Shown here: positions 1 through 8,473 of the stretch, one piece after another
How the letters are laid out: every line of letters starts with the position of its first letter
How positions within the stretch are numbered: position 1 is the stretch's first letter
NCBI RefSeq assembly: GCF_900109745.1
Contig: NZ_FOAV01000001.1
Span: 248,001-312,000 of the forward strand
Direction of reading: 5' to 3'
DNA from: Roseateles sp. YR242
Lineage (GTDB): Bacteria; Pseudomonadota; Gammaproteobacteria; Burkholderiales; Burkholderiaceae_C
Length of the DNA stretch: 64,000 nt
The notes under the pieces: generated by a model
The model's database searches: none
The model's input: only the letters and a program-made list of their open reading frames with translations
What the model was told of the DNA's origin: nothing
Position numbers and translations under genes: made by a program

Positions 1-134
1 CCCTGTAACAGCATCGCATGGCTGCGACCCTGGGTGAGCGCCTGCTGCAATGGCGCCGCCAGCCAGGGCAGCGGCAGTTGGCCGTTGGCGGCCAGGCCGG
101 TGATGTCGGTATCGGAATCTGAAGCGGACGCCAT
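1..134 (-). CDS. holB: DNA polymerase III delta' subunit, N-terminal fragment
   Basis: This is the first 44 codons of a minus-strand gene that runs off the left edge. The ATG is at 134. The translation contains LPLPWLAAPLQQALTQGRS followed by HAMLLQG, which is the characteristic N-terminus of the clamp-loader delta' subunit ahead of its P-loop. The stop of tmk is 5 bases upstream, and the tmk-holB order is the usual one in proteobacteria. The product would be part of the DnaX clamp-loader complex that places the sliding clamp on DNA. The ATPase core lies outside the window, so the call rests on the N-terminal motif and the neighbour. Confidence 0.85.
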   Translation of the reverse strand, partial: MASASDSDTDITGLAANGQLPLPWLAAPLQQALTQGRSHAMLLQ

Positions 135-139
135 GGTGC

Positions 140-751
140 TCACCATCCCCGCGCTTGCAGCGCCCGGATCACCTGCTCACCGACCCCGTCAATGGACTGG
201 CTGGCATCGATCCGCACAAATCGGTGCGGCGCCTCCTTGGCACGGCGCGCGTAAGCGGCGCGCACGCGGGTGAAGAAATCCAGGTCCAGTTGTTCCAGAC
301 GGTCCGCTTCGCGAGCCTGGGCACGGCGGGCTGCGGCCACCGCCGGATCCACGTCGAACCAGAAGGTCAGGTCGGGTTCGCGGCCCTGCTGGACCCAGCC
401 GGCCAGCGTGTTGAGCACCTGCCAGTCCATGCCGCGGCCGCCGCCCTGGTAGGCGAAGCTGGCATCGGTGAAACGGTCACACAGCACGGTCTGGCCCAAC
501 GCCAGCCCCGGCGCGATGACGCGCTGGAGATGGTCCCGGCGGGCGGCGAACACCAGCAGCGCTTCGGTCAGACCATCCATGTCCTGGTGCAGGAACAGCG
601 CGCGCAGGGATTCCGCCAGCGCGGTGCCACCGGGCTCACGCGTCTGGACCAGGCTGGCGCCTCGCTGGCGCAGATGTTGCGCTACCCGTTCGACATGGGT
701 GGACTTGCCGGCCCCGTCGATGCCTTCAAAGGTGATGAATCTGCCGGTCAC
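140..751 (-). CDS. tmk: Thymidylate kinase
   Basis: The product is 203 residues and phosphorylates dTMP to dTDP in the cytoplasm for DNA synthesis. It begins [18 protein letters not shown], which contains the P-loop GIDGAGKS near residue 10. The EPGGT segment and the [16 protein letters not shown] segment match the thymidylate kinase family's substrate and DR(Y/F) motifs. I chose the GTG at 751 because it lies just before the conserved start of the family; the open frame continues upstream but without resemblance to anything. It is between mltG and holB on the same strand, with short gaps, suggesting one operon mltG-tmk-holB. Confidence 0.96.
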   Translation of the reverse strand: MTGRFITFEGIDGAGKSTHVERVAQHLRQRGASLVQTREPGGTALAESLRALFLHQDMDGLTEALLVFAARRDHLQRVIAPGLALGQTVLCDRFTDASFAYQGGGRGMDWQVLNTLAGWVQQGREPDLTFWFDVDPAVAAARRAQAREADRLEQLDLDFFTRVRAAYARRAKEAPHRFVRIDASQSIDGVGEQVIRALQARGW

Positions 752-785
752 GGCTGTTTTTTCCGCTCTTGTCCGTCCGCGCGGC

Positions 786-1850
786 TCAGTGGCCACGCTG
801 GTATTTGTTGACCGCGCGATTATGCGCGGCGAGGTCGTCGCTGAACTGGCTGGTCCCGTCCCCACGGGCCACGAAGTACAGCGCCTTGGAGGGCGTCGGG
901 TGCAGGGCCGCCTGCAGCGAGGCGAGGCCCGGCATGGAGATCGGTGTGGGCGGCAGGCCGCCGCGCAGGTAGGTGTTGTAGGGTGAGTCGGTCTGCAGGT
1001 GGATCTTGCGCAGGTTGCCGTCAAAGCTGTCGCCCAGGCCGTAGATGACGGTGGGGTCGGTCTGCAGCGGCATGCCCACCTTGAGCCGGTTGACGAACAC
1101 CGCCGCCACCAGGCCCCGGTCCGCCGCCGCGCCGGTTTCCTTTTCCACGATGGAGGCCAGCGCCAGCGCCTCTTCCGGGCTGCGCAGGGGCAGGCCGTCG
1201 CTGCGGCCGGCCCAGGCGCTCTCCAGCCGCTTGCTCATGAGCGCATAGGCGCGTTTGAGCACCGTGATGTCGCTCACCCCGCGGCTGTAGGCGTAGGTGT
1301 CGGGGAAGAAGCGCCCCTCGGCTGGCAGGCCGGGCGCGCCGATGGCGGCCATGAGCTCGGCGTCGCTCAAACCCGCGGTGGTCTGTTTCAGCGCGGGAGC
1401 GGCGGCCAGGGCGGCACGCAGCTGGCGGATGTTCCAGCCCTCGATGATGCGCAATTGCTCCAGGGTCTGGTCACCCTTGACCATCTTGTCCAGCAGTTCG
1501 CGGGGGGTGATGCCGCCATGCACCTCGTAGCTGCCGGCACGGATCTTCCGGGCCTGGCCGGACCAGCGGAACCACTCATACAGCAGCCGGGCATCGCTCT
1601 GCACACCCGCGCCCACCCAGGCCTGGGCCACCTGCAGCGGCGGCGTGCCGGGCTCGATGGAGAGCTCCACGCTGGGCCGCGCCAGGGCCAGCGGCTGCTG
1701 CAACCACCAGAACCCCAGGGCCGCCGCCCCGCCGGCCAGCAGCACACACGCGAGCACCAGCCTGGCCAGCCAGCGCCCAACGCCCGCGCTCCCAGAGCCT
1801 GTGTGGGCCCGGGATCCCCGTTTTTTTGACTTGTTTCCTGCTCGTGCCAA
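786..1850 (-). CDS. mltG: Endolytic murein transglycosylase MltG (YceG-like)
   Basis: This inner-membrane enzyme cleaves nascent peptidoglycan glycan strands and is thought to end strand elongation. A single membrane segment ([20 protein letters not shown]) lies near residue 30. The YceG domain follows, with the catalytic Glu in [11 protein letters not shown] and the [10 protein letters not shown] motif near the C-terminus. The start is uncertain. I give the TTG at 1850, which has AGAGG about 10 bases upstream and would make about 354 residues. An ATG at 1898 is also in frame but would overlap the divergent ygfZ start. It is upstream of tmk and holB on the same strand, as in many Burkholderiales. 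Confidence 0.92.
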   Translation of the reverse strand: MARAGNKSKKRGSRAHTGSGSAGVGRWLARLVLACVLLAGGAAALGFWWLQQPLALARPSVELSIEPGTPPLQVAQAWVGAGVQSDARLLYEWFRWSGQARKIRAGSYEVHGGITPRELLDKMVKGDQTLEQLRIIEGWNIRQLRAALAAAPALKQTTAGLSDAELMAAIGAPGLPAEGRFFPDTYAYSRGVSDITVLKRAYALMSKRLESAWAGRSDGLPLRSPEEALALASIVEKETGAAADRGLVAAVFVNRLKVGMPLQTDPTVIYGLGDSFDGNLRKIHLQTDSPYNTYLRGGLPPTPISMPGLASLQAALHPTPSKALYFVARGDGTSQFSDDLAAHNRAVNKYQRGH

Positions 1851-1896
1851 GACCGGACACCCTCTATGAAATGCGGGGCTGATGATAATCGGGCCC

Positions 1897-2871
1897 ATGA
1901 CCGAGATTTCCCGCCCAACCTCGCCAGCGTCGCCCGCCTCCCTGGCCGGCGCTGTCCGCCTGACCGACTGGGGCGTCATGCGCGCCCAAGGGGAAGAATC
2001 CGCCAAGTTCCTGCACACCCAGCTGACGCAGGACCTGGCCCTGCAAACGCCAGAGCAGGCCCGCCTGGCGGGCTACTGTTCGCCCAAGGGCCGCCTGCTG
2101 GCCACCATGGTGGCGCTGAAGCCGGACGACCAATCCGTGCTGCTGGCCTTGCCGGCCGATGTGTTGCCCGCCACGCTGAAACGGCTGTCGATGTTTGTGA
2201 TGCGTGCGAAATGCAAACTGACCGATGCGAGCGCCGAGTGGGCCGCGTGGGGTCTGGCCGGTGAACCCGCCGCCGCCTGGCTGGGTGCTTCGGCGCCGGC
2301 ACAGGCCTGGCAGGTGGGCCGCTTCACCACGGCCGACGGTCAGGAGGCCCTGGTCACCCGACTGCCGGATGACGGCCGCCTGCCCCGCTTCCTGCTGCTG
2401 CAGGCGGCTGCGGCTCCCGCGCCGGCCCTGCCCGCCCTCGATCTGGCCGACTGGCAAGGCCTGGATGTACGCGCCGGGTTGGCCTGGGTACGTGGCGCCA
2501 CGGTCGAGCAGTTCGTGCCCCAGATGATCAATCTGGAACTGGTGGGGGGCGTGAACTTCCAGAAGGGCTGTTATCCCGGCCAGGAAGTGGTGGCGCGCAG
2601 CCAGTACCGCGGCACCATCAAGCGCCGCGCTCAGCCGTTCACCGTGGCCGATGGTGCCCGGCCCCAATTGGCTCAGGAGATCTTCCACAGTGCCGACCCC
2701 GGCCAACCCGCCGGCCTGGTGGCCGCCGTGGGCCGCTCCGACGGTCAGGACGTGCTGCTGGCGGAGGTCAAGCTGGCGGCCCTGGAGGGCGGCAGCCTGC
2801 ACCTGGGCAGCGCCGAAGGTCCGGCGCTGAGCCACCTCCCGCTTCCCTACATCATCGGAGAACCCCAATGA
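1897..2871 (+). CDS. ygfZ: Folate-binding protein YgfZ (Fe-S cluster repair/maintenance)
   Basis: The product is 324 residues and belongs to the GcvT-like YgfZ family, which uses tetrahydrofolate and supports certain iron-sulfur enzymes. The signature KGCYPGQE is at about residues 223-230 with the family's conserved Cys at 225. The N-terminal TDWGVMRAQGEESAKFLHTQLTQD segment is also typical. Two in-frame ATGs exist, at 1882 and 1897; neither has a convincing ribosome site and I prefer 1897 because MTEI fits the usual family length. The stop overlaps the next start as ATGA, so translation is probably coupled to the DUF4936 gene. Confidence 0.93.
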   Translation: MTEISRPTSPASPASLAGAVRLTDWGVMRAQGEESAKFLHTQLTQDLALQTPEQARLAGYCSPKGRLLATMVALKPDDQSVLLALPADVLPATLKRLSMFVMRAKCKLTDASAEWAAWGLAGEPAAAWLGASAPAQAWQVGRFTTADGQEALVTRLPDDGRLPRFLLLQAAAAPAPALPALDLADWQGLDVRAGLAWVRGATVEQFVPQMINLELVGGVNFQKGCYPGQEVVARSQYRGTIKRRAQPFTVADGARPQLAQEIFHSADPGQPAGLVAAVGRSDGQDVLLAEVKLAALEGGSLHLGSAEGPALSHLPLPYIIGEPQ

Positions 2872-3200
2872 GCGCGGTCATGAAGCCAGGACAAGCCGGG
2901 CAACCAGCCACACCGGCTGCCATCGCCCAGGAGCTGTACGTCTATTACCGCGTGCACCTGGACCAGGCCCCCGCCGCATTGGCGGCGTTCGAGACCGCGC
3001 GGGACGGCCAGCCGGTACGGCTGCTGCAGCGCCGCGACCATGACCCGGTGTTCCAGACCTGGATGGAAATCTATGCGCCACCGCTGGCTGATGCCGTCGG
3101 CACCGAACTGCGCGTGGCCACCGCCATGGGCCCGTTCGCCCAGGGCCCGCGCCATCGCGAAGTCTTCGGGCCCATCGCTGGGTCGGAGGCCGGTGCCTGA
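2868..3200 (+). CDS. DUF4936 family protein
   Basis: A 110-residue cytoplasmic protein with no signal peptide or membrane segment. The ELYVYYRV segment near residue 23 and the METWMEIYAP-like stretch near the middle are typical of DUF4936, a small family found mostly in betaproteobacteria and commonly next to ygfZ. Its function is not known; the overall pattern suggests a ferredoxin-like alpha/beta fold of the dimeric barrel type, but that is inference. It overlaps ygfZ by 4 bases at the start, and its own TGA overlaps the ATG of the antiporter gene, so the three genes are almost certainly one transcript. Confidence 0.85.
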   Translation: MSAVMKPGQAGQPATPAAIAQELYVYYRVHLDQAPAALAAFETARDGQPVRLLQRRDHDPVFQTWMEIYAPPLADAVGTELRVATAMGPFAQGPRHREVFGPIAGSEAGA

Positions 3201-4954
3201 TGGAACATAACGTCACCCTGATCAGCACCCTCGCCGCCGGCTTCGGCCTGGCCCTCATCTTCGGTTTCATCGCAGAACGGCTCAAGGTTCCCGCCCTGGT
3301 GGGTTATCTGCTCGCCGGCATCATGATCGGCCCGGCCACACCGGGCTACGTGGCCGATATCGGCATTGCCTCCCAGTTGTCCGAAATCGGCGTGATGCTG
3401 CTGATGTTTGGCGTGGGGCTGCATTTCTCGTTCAAGGATCTGCTGGCCGTTAAACGCATTGCCCTGCCTGGGGCCGTGGTGCAGATGACGGTGGCCACGC
3501 TGCTGGGCACGGCCCTGGCGAAGAGCTGGGGCTGGACCACCGGTGGTGCGCTGGTCTTCGGGTTGTCGCTCTCGTGCGCGAGCACGGTGGTGCTGCTGAA
3601 GGCGCTGGAAGCCAAGGGCGCCATCGACTCCCTCAACGGCCGGATCGCGATTGGCTGGCTGGTGGTGGAAGACCTGGCCACCGTGCTGATCCTGGTGCTG
3701 TTGCCGCCCTTGGCGCCGGTGCTGGGCGGGGCGGTGGCTAGTGTGGCGGGTGCAGCAGGGGCAGGCGATCAGGCGCCGCTGTGGCAGACGATTGCCCAGA
3801 CGCTGGCGCAGATCGCCGCCTTTGTGGTGCTGATGATGGTGGTTGGCCGCCGGCTGCTGCCCTGGATGCTCTGGCAGGTGGCGCGTACCGGTTCGCGCGA
3901 GCTGTTCACGCTCATGGTGATCGCGGTCGCGATCGGCATTGCCTACGGCGCATCGGAGCTGTTCCATGTGTCGTTCGCGCTGGGCGCCTTCTTCGCCGGC
4001 ATGGTGATGCGCGAGTCGGAGTACAGCCACCGGGCGGCCGAAGAGTCTCTGCCGCTGCGGGACTCGTTCTCGGTGCTGTTCTTCGTGTCGGTGGGCATGC
4101 TGGTGGACCCGATGACGCTGGTGGACCAACCGTGGCATCTGCTGGCCACGCTGCTGGTGATCATGGTGGGCAAGGCGGTGGCCGCCGCCGCGCTGGTGCT
4201 GGTCTTCCGCTATCCGCTGAACACGGCGATGACGGTGTCAGCCAGCCTGGCGCAGATCGGTGAATTCAGTTTCATCCTGGCAGGGCTGGGGTTGCAACTG
4301 GGGCTGCTGCCCAAGGACGGGATGAACCTGGTGCTGGCGGGCGCGTTGTTCTCGATCGCGCTGAATCCGGTGATGTTTGCGATGGTGGGGCCGGTGCAGC
4401 GCTGGGTGTTGGCGCGCTCGGCGTTCGCGCGCAAGCTGGAGCAGCGTGACGACCCTTATGCGGAACTGCCCATGTCCACGGAGCGGGAGTTCCTGGAGGG
4501 GCAGGTGGTGCTGGTGGGCTACGGCCGCGTGGGGCGCCGGATTGCAAAGGCACTGGCGCAGCAGGACATCCCGGTGGTGGTGGCCGAGCAAAATCGCGAG
4601 ACGGTGGAAGCCCTGCGCAAGCAAGGCCGGGCTGCCGTGAGCGGGGATGCGAGCGACCCGATGGTGCTGATCCAGGCGCACATCGCGAAAGCCGCCATGC
4701 TGGTGGTGGCACTGCCGGATTCGATGAAAGCTCGGCAGATGGCGGAGATTGCGCGTCAGCTGAATCCAGCTATCGAGATCGTGCTGCGGACGCACGGAGA
4801 GGACGAGTCCGAACTGCTGCGCAAGGAAAACCTCGGGACGGTGTTTTATGGCGAAGAGGAACTGGCACGCGGGATGAGTCGGCACGTGCTGCAGCGGTTC
4901 AATGCGCCAGTGGAGGGCGAGCGGGAACCCGCTGCGGCTGTGCCAGGGCACTGA
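3200..4954 (+). CDS. ybaL: YbaL/KefB-type cation:proton antiporter with RCK domain
   Basis: A 584-residue inner-membrane protein. Residues 1-400 hold about a dozen hydrophobic segments of the CPA2 antiporter family, including the GLSLSCASTVVLLKALE motif typical of Kef-like exchangers. A cytoplasmic TrkA-N (RCK) domain begins near residue 430 with the nucleotide-binding signature VVLVGYGRVGRRIAKAL. The family exports K+ or Na+ in exchange for protons under nucleotide or ligand control. The short C-terminus after the RCK-N domain lacks a clear RCK-C domain, which fits YbaL better than KefB/KefC. The specific ion is not evident. It is the last gene of the ygfZ operon. Confidence 0.88.
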   Translation: MEHNVTLISTLAAGFGLALIFGFIAERLKVPALVGYLLAGIMIGPATPGYVADIGIASQLSEIGVMLLMFGVGLHFSFKDLLAVKRIALPGAVVQMTVATLLGTALAKSWGWTTGGALVFGLSLSCASTVVLLKALEAKGAIDSLNGRIAIGWLVVEDLATVLILVLLPPLAPVLGGAVASVAGAAGAGDQAPLWQTIAQTLAQIAAFVVLMMVVGRRLLPWMLWQVARTGSRELFTLMVIAVAIGIAYGASELFHVSFALGAFFAGMVMRESEYSHRAAEESLPLRDSFSVLFFVSVGMLVDPMTLVDQPWHLLATLLVIMVGKAVAAAALVLVFRYPLNTAMTVSASLAQIGEFSFILAGLGLQLGLLPKDGMNLVLAGALFSIALNPVMFAMVGPVQRWVLARSAFARKLEQRDDPYAELPMSTEREFLEGQVVLVGYGRVGRRIAKALAQQDIPVVVAEQNRETVEALRKQGRAAVSGDASDPMVLIQAHIAKAAMLVVALPDSMKARQMAEIARQLNPAIEIVLRTHGEDESELLRKENLGTVFYGEEELARGMSRHVLQRFNAPVEGEREPAAAVPGH

Positions 4955-4956
4955 CG

Positions 4957-4989
4957 TTTCTCCTCTTCTCCTCTTCTCTTCTCCTCTTT
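4957..4989. repeat. 33-bp pure pyrimidine tract of CTCCTCTT-type repeats
   Basis: Immediately after the antiporter stop codon the plus strand reads 33 pyrimidines without interruption, built from irregular repeats of TTCTCCTC. Such tracts can adopt non-B structures and are prone to slippage. Whether this one has a role in transcript ending is unknown. Confidence 0.6.
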
Positions 4990-5044
4990 GCTTCAATGCG
5001 AAGAGACTGGGTTTGCGGGGGAGGTTGCTCTTTTTGACTGCGCA

Positions 5045-5064
5045 GGAAAGGGCCGGCCCTTTCC
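5045..5064. promoter_or_regulatory. 20-bp perfect palindrome upstream of the lipoprotein gene
   Basis: GGAAAGGGCCGGCCCTTTCC is its own reverse complement over all 20 bases with no central spacer. It lies 90 bases after the antiporter gene and about 130 bases before the lipoprotein start. It is not followed by a T-tract, so it is not a standard terminator. It could be an operator for a dimeric regulator or a cruciform-forming site. Confidence 0.45.
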
Positions 5065-5193
5065 GAACCGCGCACTGCGTCGAACCAGTGAGGCACATGC
5101 GGCAGCAACTCGCCCTTTACAGATACTCGCTAGCGTCTGCCCATGCCATCCATCCCCGCTAAGTCCAGCTCCGCCACCGTTACTTCGGTGACC

Positions 5194-6438
5194 ATGATGA
5201 CGGGTCCCTGCCGCCCAAGAGCCCAAGCCCGGTGGGCGACGTTAGCGCTCGCGCTGGCCATGGCATCCGGCCTGCTGGTGGCCTGCGGCGGACCACCAAA
5301 GGCGCGGTTGGAGGAACAGCGCCAACAGCAGACCTTCGCAGCCCAGGGCTACCCCGCGCAAGCCGAGGCGGTCACCGTGCTCGCCCAACAGTGGCGGCTG
5401 AAGAATGACGTGTTCCGGCTCAACCTGACCATTGGCAGCGCTTATGCCAGCGGCCCCGCGCGCCCCGTGGTGGTGTATCTGCCAGGCTTGGGTGAATCCG
5501 AGAACGCTGGCCAGAAGTGGCGGCAGGCTTGGGCCGCCGCCGGCTACGCCGTACTGTCCGTGCAGCCGTTGGAGGCGGATGCCCAAGCCTGGGCGTCCGA
5601 CCTGGCACGCGCGGCCGAGTTCAAACGGCTGGGCCAGCAGCATTACGCCGAGGCGATGCTGCGCCAACGTCTGACGACCCTGGATGCCCTGGTGGCCGAG
5701 GCACGCCGGCTGGGACAAGCCGGCGAAACACCGTGGCGGGCCTTGGACTGGTCCCGCGCCGCCGTCGCAGGTTATGAGCTCGGCGCACAAGCCGCCATGA
5801 CCATCGCCGGTGAACCGCTGGCAGACGGCACCACCATGGCACTGCGGAACTTCCAACCCAAGGCCGTGGTGGTCGTCAGCCCTCAGGTCATGGCCAACCC
5901 GCCAGCAGAACGCTTCCGTCAACTGCAGTTGCCCGTGCTCGGGCTGACCGGCCCCAACGATGACGACGTGATCGGCCTGGTCCAGCAGACCTCCTGGCGC
6001 ACCCTGCCCTTCGACGCCATGCCCACCGACAAGGCCTGGTTGTTGTCCCTCGGCGGCATCACGCACTCGGCCCTCGCAGGCAACGAAGCACCCGCCCAAG
6101 CCGTGGCACAAGGCCGCAATGGCGAAAGCGCCGATAGCAGCGGCCGTGCAGGGGGCGGTGGTGGCGGTGGAGGCCGCCGTGGGGGTGGTGGTGGCGGTAT
6201 GGGCGGTGGTCCCGGTGGCGGCATGGGTGCTGGCAACCGCATGCTGCAGCCGGTGCCCAACCAGCCCGACTGGCGCGGCCTGCATGAAGCCCAGTTGGCC
6301 TTCATCGCCGCACAACAAACCAGTACCGCCTTCCTGGACTGGCAGCTGAAGCAATCCCCCGCCGCCCGCAACTGGCTCACCGGCCCCGCCCAGGGTTGGT
6401 TAGGACACACCGGCCAGTTGACGGCCCCGTTGCGTTAA
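5194..6438 (+). CDS. Putative lipoprotein with alpha/beta-hydrolase-like fold, Gly-rich insert
   Basis: The product is about 414 residues. A signal peptide ends in a lipobox (GLLVAC) with the acylated Cys at about residue 31, so it should be a membrane-anchored lipoprotein. The middle resembles dienelactone-hydrolase-like enzymes: VVVYLPGLGESENAG matches the strand and oxyanion-hole region. At the expected nucleophile elbow the sequence is AVAGYELGAQAA, with Glu where the catalytic Ser should be. A run of about 35 residues made mostly of Gly follows near residue 320. I chose the ATG at 5194 because it gives a normal lipoprotein signal; the frame opens earlier at 5143. It may be a non-catalytic binding protein. 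Function unknown. Confidence 0.7.
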   Translation: MMTGPCRPRAQARWATLALALAMASGLLVACGGPPKARLEEQRQQQTFAAQGYPAQAEAVTVLAQQWRLKNDVFRLNLTIGSAYASGPARPVVVYLPGLGESENAGQKWRQAWAAAGYAVLSVQPLEADAQAWASDLARAAEFKRLGQQHYAEAMLRQRLTTLDALVAEARRLGQAGETPWRALDWSRAAVAGYELGAQAAMTIAGEPLADGTTMALRNFQPKAVVVVSPQVMANPPAERFRQLQLPVLGLTGPNDDDVIGLVQQTSWRTLPFDAMPTDKAWLLSLGGITHSALAGNEAPAQAVAQGRNGESADSSGRAGGGGGGGGRRGGGGGGMGGGPGGGMGAGNRMLQPVPNQPDWRGLHEAQLAFIAAQQTSTAFLDWQLKQSPAARNWLTGPAQGWLGHTGQLTAPLR

Positions 6439-6475
6439 GGGAACGTCTGCATCACTCCCGCGAGCCGAGGTGGCC
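6439..6475. repeat. Dispersed palindrome family, copy A (single arm)
   Basis: Starts directly after the stop codon of the lipoprotein gene: GGGAACGTCTGCATCACTCC followed by CGCGAGCCGAGG. This equals one arm of the palindromes at 30818-30892 and 59413-59468. Only one arm is present here. It sits between convergent genes. Confidence 0.7.
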
Positions 6476-6479
6476 AGGC

Positions 6480-7367
6480 TCACAGCGCCCGAACCATCTC
6501 CACGTGCTGGATGCCTGCTTCTTCAAACACCGGCCCACGCCGCTGGAAACCCGCCCGGGTGTAGAAGCCCTCGGCGCTGAGCTGCGCATGCAGCAGCACT
6601 TCGCGGTAACCGCGCTCGCGCCCGGCCTGCATGAGGGCATCCAGCACCTGGCGCCCCACCCGGCTGCCCCGCATTGGCGACAGCACCGCCATGCGGCCGA
6701 TCTTGGCCACGCCCGGCACATGCTCCAGCAGGCGGCCCGTCGCCAGCGGACGGCCCATGCGGTTGTAGGCCACCGCATGAGTGCAACTGTCGTCCGCCGC
6801 ATCCCATTCCATTTCGGCCGGAATGCGCTGCTCTTCCACAAAGACCGCCTGGCGGATGCGGTGAGCGTCTTCCCCCAGGGTGGCCCAGTTGCCCACCCGG
6901 GCCTCGGTCATCAGTTCGTTGCGCTCATAGCTCAGCAGCAGCTCGCGCAGGGCCTGAGGCACCGGCTGCGGCGTCCGGTTCTCCGCCTCTGCAAAGACAT
7001 AAACCAGCTCGCCATGCACCAGGCACTCATCGCCCCGGAACACGGCACAGGCCACCGTCAGGGACGTGGTCCCCACACGCTCGGTGCGCACGCCAATATC
7101 CAGCAATTCGTCGTAGTGCGCCGCCTGCAGGTACTCCACGGAGGACTTGCGCACGAACAGGTCGCCGCCCAGGGCCTGCATGGTCTGCGCGTACGGTAAC
7201 GCCAGCGCCCGCCAGTAACCACTCACCGCCGTGTCGAAATATGTCAGGTAGTGGCCGTTGAAGACGATTTGCTGGGCATCGATTTCGGCCCAGCGCACCC
7301 GTAGCCGCTCCATGAAGCGGAACCGCTTTCGGGTGGGGACAGGCGTGACGGTAGGGGCGTTGCTCAT
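6480..7367 (-). CDS. YbgC-type acyl-CoA thioesterase fused to a GNAT acetyltransferase
   Basis: A 295-residue two-domain protein. Residues 18-140 are a 4HBT hot-dog thioesterase; RVRWAEIDAQQIVFNGHYLTY carries the family's catalytic Asp and the N-x-x-Y pattern. Residues 150-295 are a GNAT domain, with IRQAVFVEEQRIP and the acetyl-CoA binding loop RMAVLSPMRGSRVGRQVLDAL. The first domain would hydrolyse an acyl-CoA and the second would transfer an acetyl group; the substrates are not evident. The ATG overlaps the stop of the esterase gene by 4 bases, so the two are co-transcribed and probably translationally coupled. The fusion is known in Burkholderiales genomes, to my knowledge without an assigned role. 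Confidence 0.88.
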   Translation of the reverse strand: MSNAPTVTPVPTRKRFRFMERLRVRWAEIDAQQIVFNGHYLTYFDTAVSGYWRALALPYAQTMQALGGDLFVRKSSVEYLQAAHYDELLDIGVRTERVGTTSLTVACAVFRGDECLVHGELVYVFAEAENRTPQPVPQALRELLLSYERNELMTEARVGNWATLGEDAHRIRQAVFVEEQRIPAEMEWDAADDSCTHAVAYNRMGRPLATGRLLEHVPGVAKIGRMAVLSPMRGSRVGRQVLDALMQAGRERGYREVLLHAQLSAEGFYTRAGFQRRGPVFEEAGIQHVEMVRAL

Positions 7368-8350
7368 GGTGTGCCGATCTCTTCCAGGTGGAACGCGCGC
7401 CGCAGCGCCTGGGCACAGGCATCCAGCGCCAGTTCGGCCTCCGGAATGCTGCGGCCCATCTTGATGAAGTCGTGCGTCACGCCACGATACAGCTCCAGCT
7501 GCACCTCGTTGCCGTTGGCGCGCAACAGATCGGCGTACGCCACCCCCTCATCGATCAAGGGGTCCGCTTCGGCCAGGATGAGACAGGCCGGCGCCAGACC
7601 CTCATGGTCCTCGGCGTTCAGGGGCGCAAAGCGCCAGTCATCCCGCTGCGCGTCCGCGAGGTACTGGTTGAAGAACCAGGCAATGGTGTCCGCCTCCAGC
7701 AGGTGGCCCTGGGCGAACTTGCGGTGGGAATCCGTGTCCGCATGCGCCGTGGCACCCGGGGTGATGAGCAATTGCAAGGCCAGGGACTGGCCCAGCTCGC
7801 CCTGGATGTCCCGCGCATGCAGGGCCGTGACCGCCGCCAGCGTGCCGCCGGCACTGTCCCCGCCCACCGCCACGCGGGCAGGGTCCAGACCCAGCGAGGG
7901 CGCCGCCTGCATCAGCCAGCGCAAGGCGGCCCAGCAGTCATCCACCGCGGCCGGAAAACGGTTCTCGGGTGCGAGCCGGTAATCCAGGGCCACCACCGCC
8001 GCCCCCGAGCGCAGCGCCAGTTGGCGGCACAGGCTGTCGTGGGTTTCCAGGTTGCCGATCACAAAACCGCCGCCATGGAAGTACAACAGTACCGGCAGCG
8101 GGCCCGCCGCCTGGTCCTGCGGGGCATACAGGCGGGCCGCCATCTCGCCAGCCGGCCCTGGAATGCGCAGGTTCTCAATGCGGGGCAGCGGCGCACGCGG
8201 CAAATCGAGGATCTCGGCGCCCATCAGATAGGCAATACGGGCCTGCTTGGGGGTGAGGCTGTGAAAGGCGGGGCGATTGGCGCGGTGGATACGCTCCAGC
8301 ACCGCAGCCATGCGCGGTGTCAACAAGGTGCTACTCAACGGGAACTCCAA
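7364..8350 (-). CDS. HSL-family alpha/beta hydrolase (carboxylesterase)
   Basis: A 328-residue cytoplasmic esterase of the hormone-sensitive-lipase family. The oxyanion-hole motif YFHGGGFVIG is near residue 93, the nucleophile elbow GGDSAGG near residue 165, the acid in AEADPLIDEG near 260 and the His in GVTHDFIKMG near 290, giving a complete Ser-Asp-His triad. Members of this family hydrolyse short acyl esters. It is the first gene of a minus-strand pair with the thioesterase-acetyltransferase fusion, suggesting linked acyl metabolism. It diverges from the alcohol dehydrogenase gene over a 123-base spacer. Confidence 0.92.
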   Translation of the reverse strand: MEFPLSSTLLTPRMAAVLERIHRANRPAFHSLTPKQARIAYLMGAEILDLPRAPLPRIENLRIPGPAGEMAARLYAPQDQAAGPLPVLLYFHGGGFVIGNLETHDSLCRQLALRSGAAVVALDYRLAPENRFPAAVDDCWAALRWLMQAAPSLGLDPARVAVGGDSAGGTLAAVTALHARDIQGELGQSLALQLLITPGATAHADTDSHRKFAQGHLLEADTIAWFFNQYLADAQRDDWRFAPLNAEDHEGLAPACLILAEADPLIDEGVAYADLLRANGNEVQLELYRGVTHDFIKMGRSIPEAELALDACAQALRRAFHLEEIGTP

Positions 8351-8473
8351 GGCTTAGGCTGCGGCCTTCATTGCTTGTGACAGGGGCCTGCGTGATGCGC
8401 GCATTCTCCCAGACTCATCCCTCGCCACCGACGCACCCTCCGCACAGCCCTTCCACCCGCCAGGAGACAAGAC

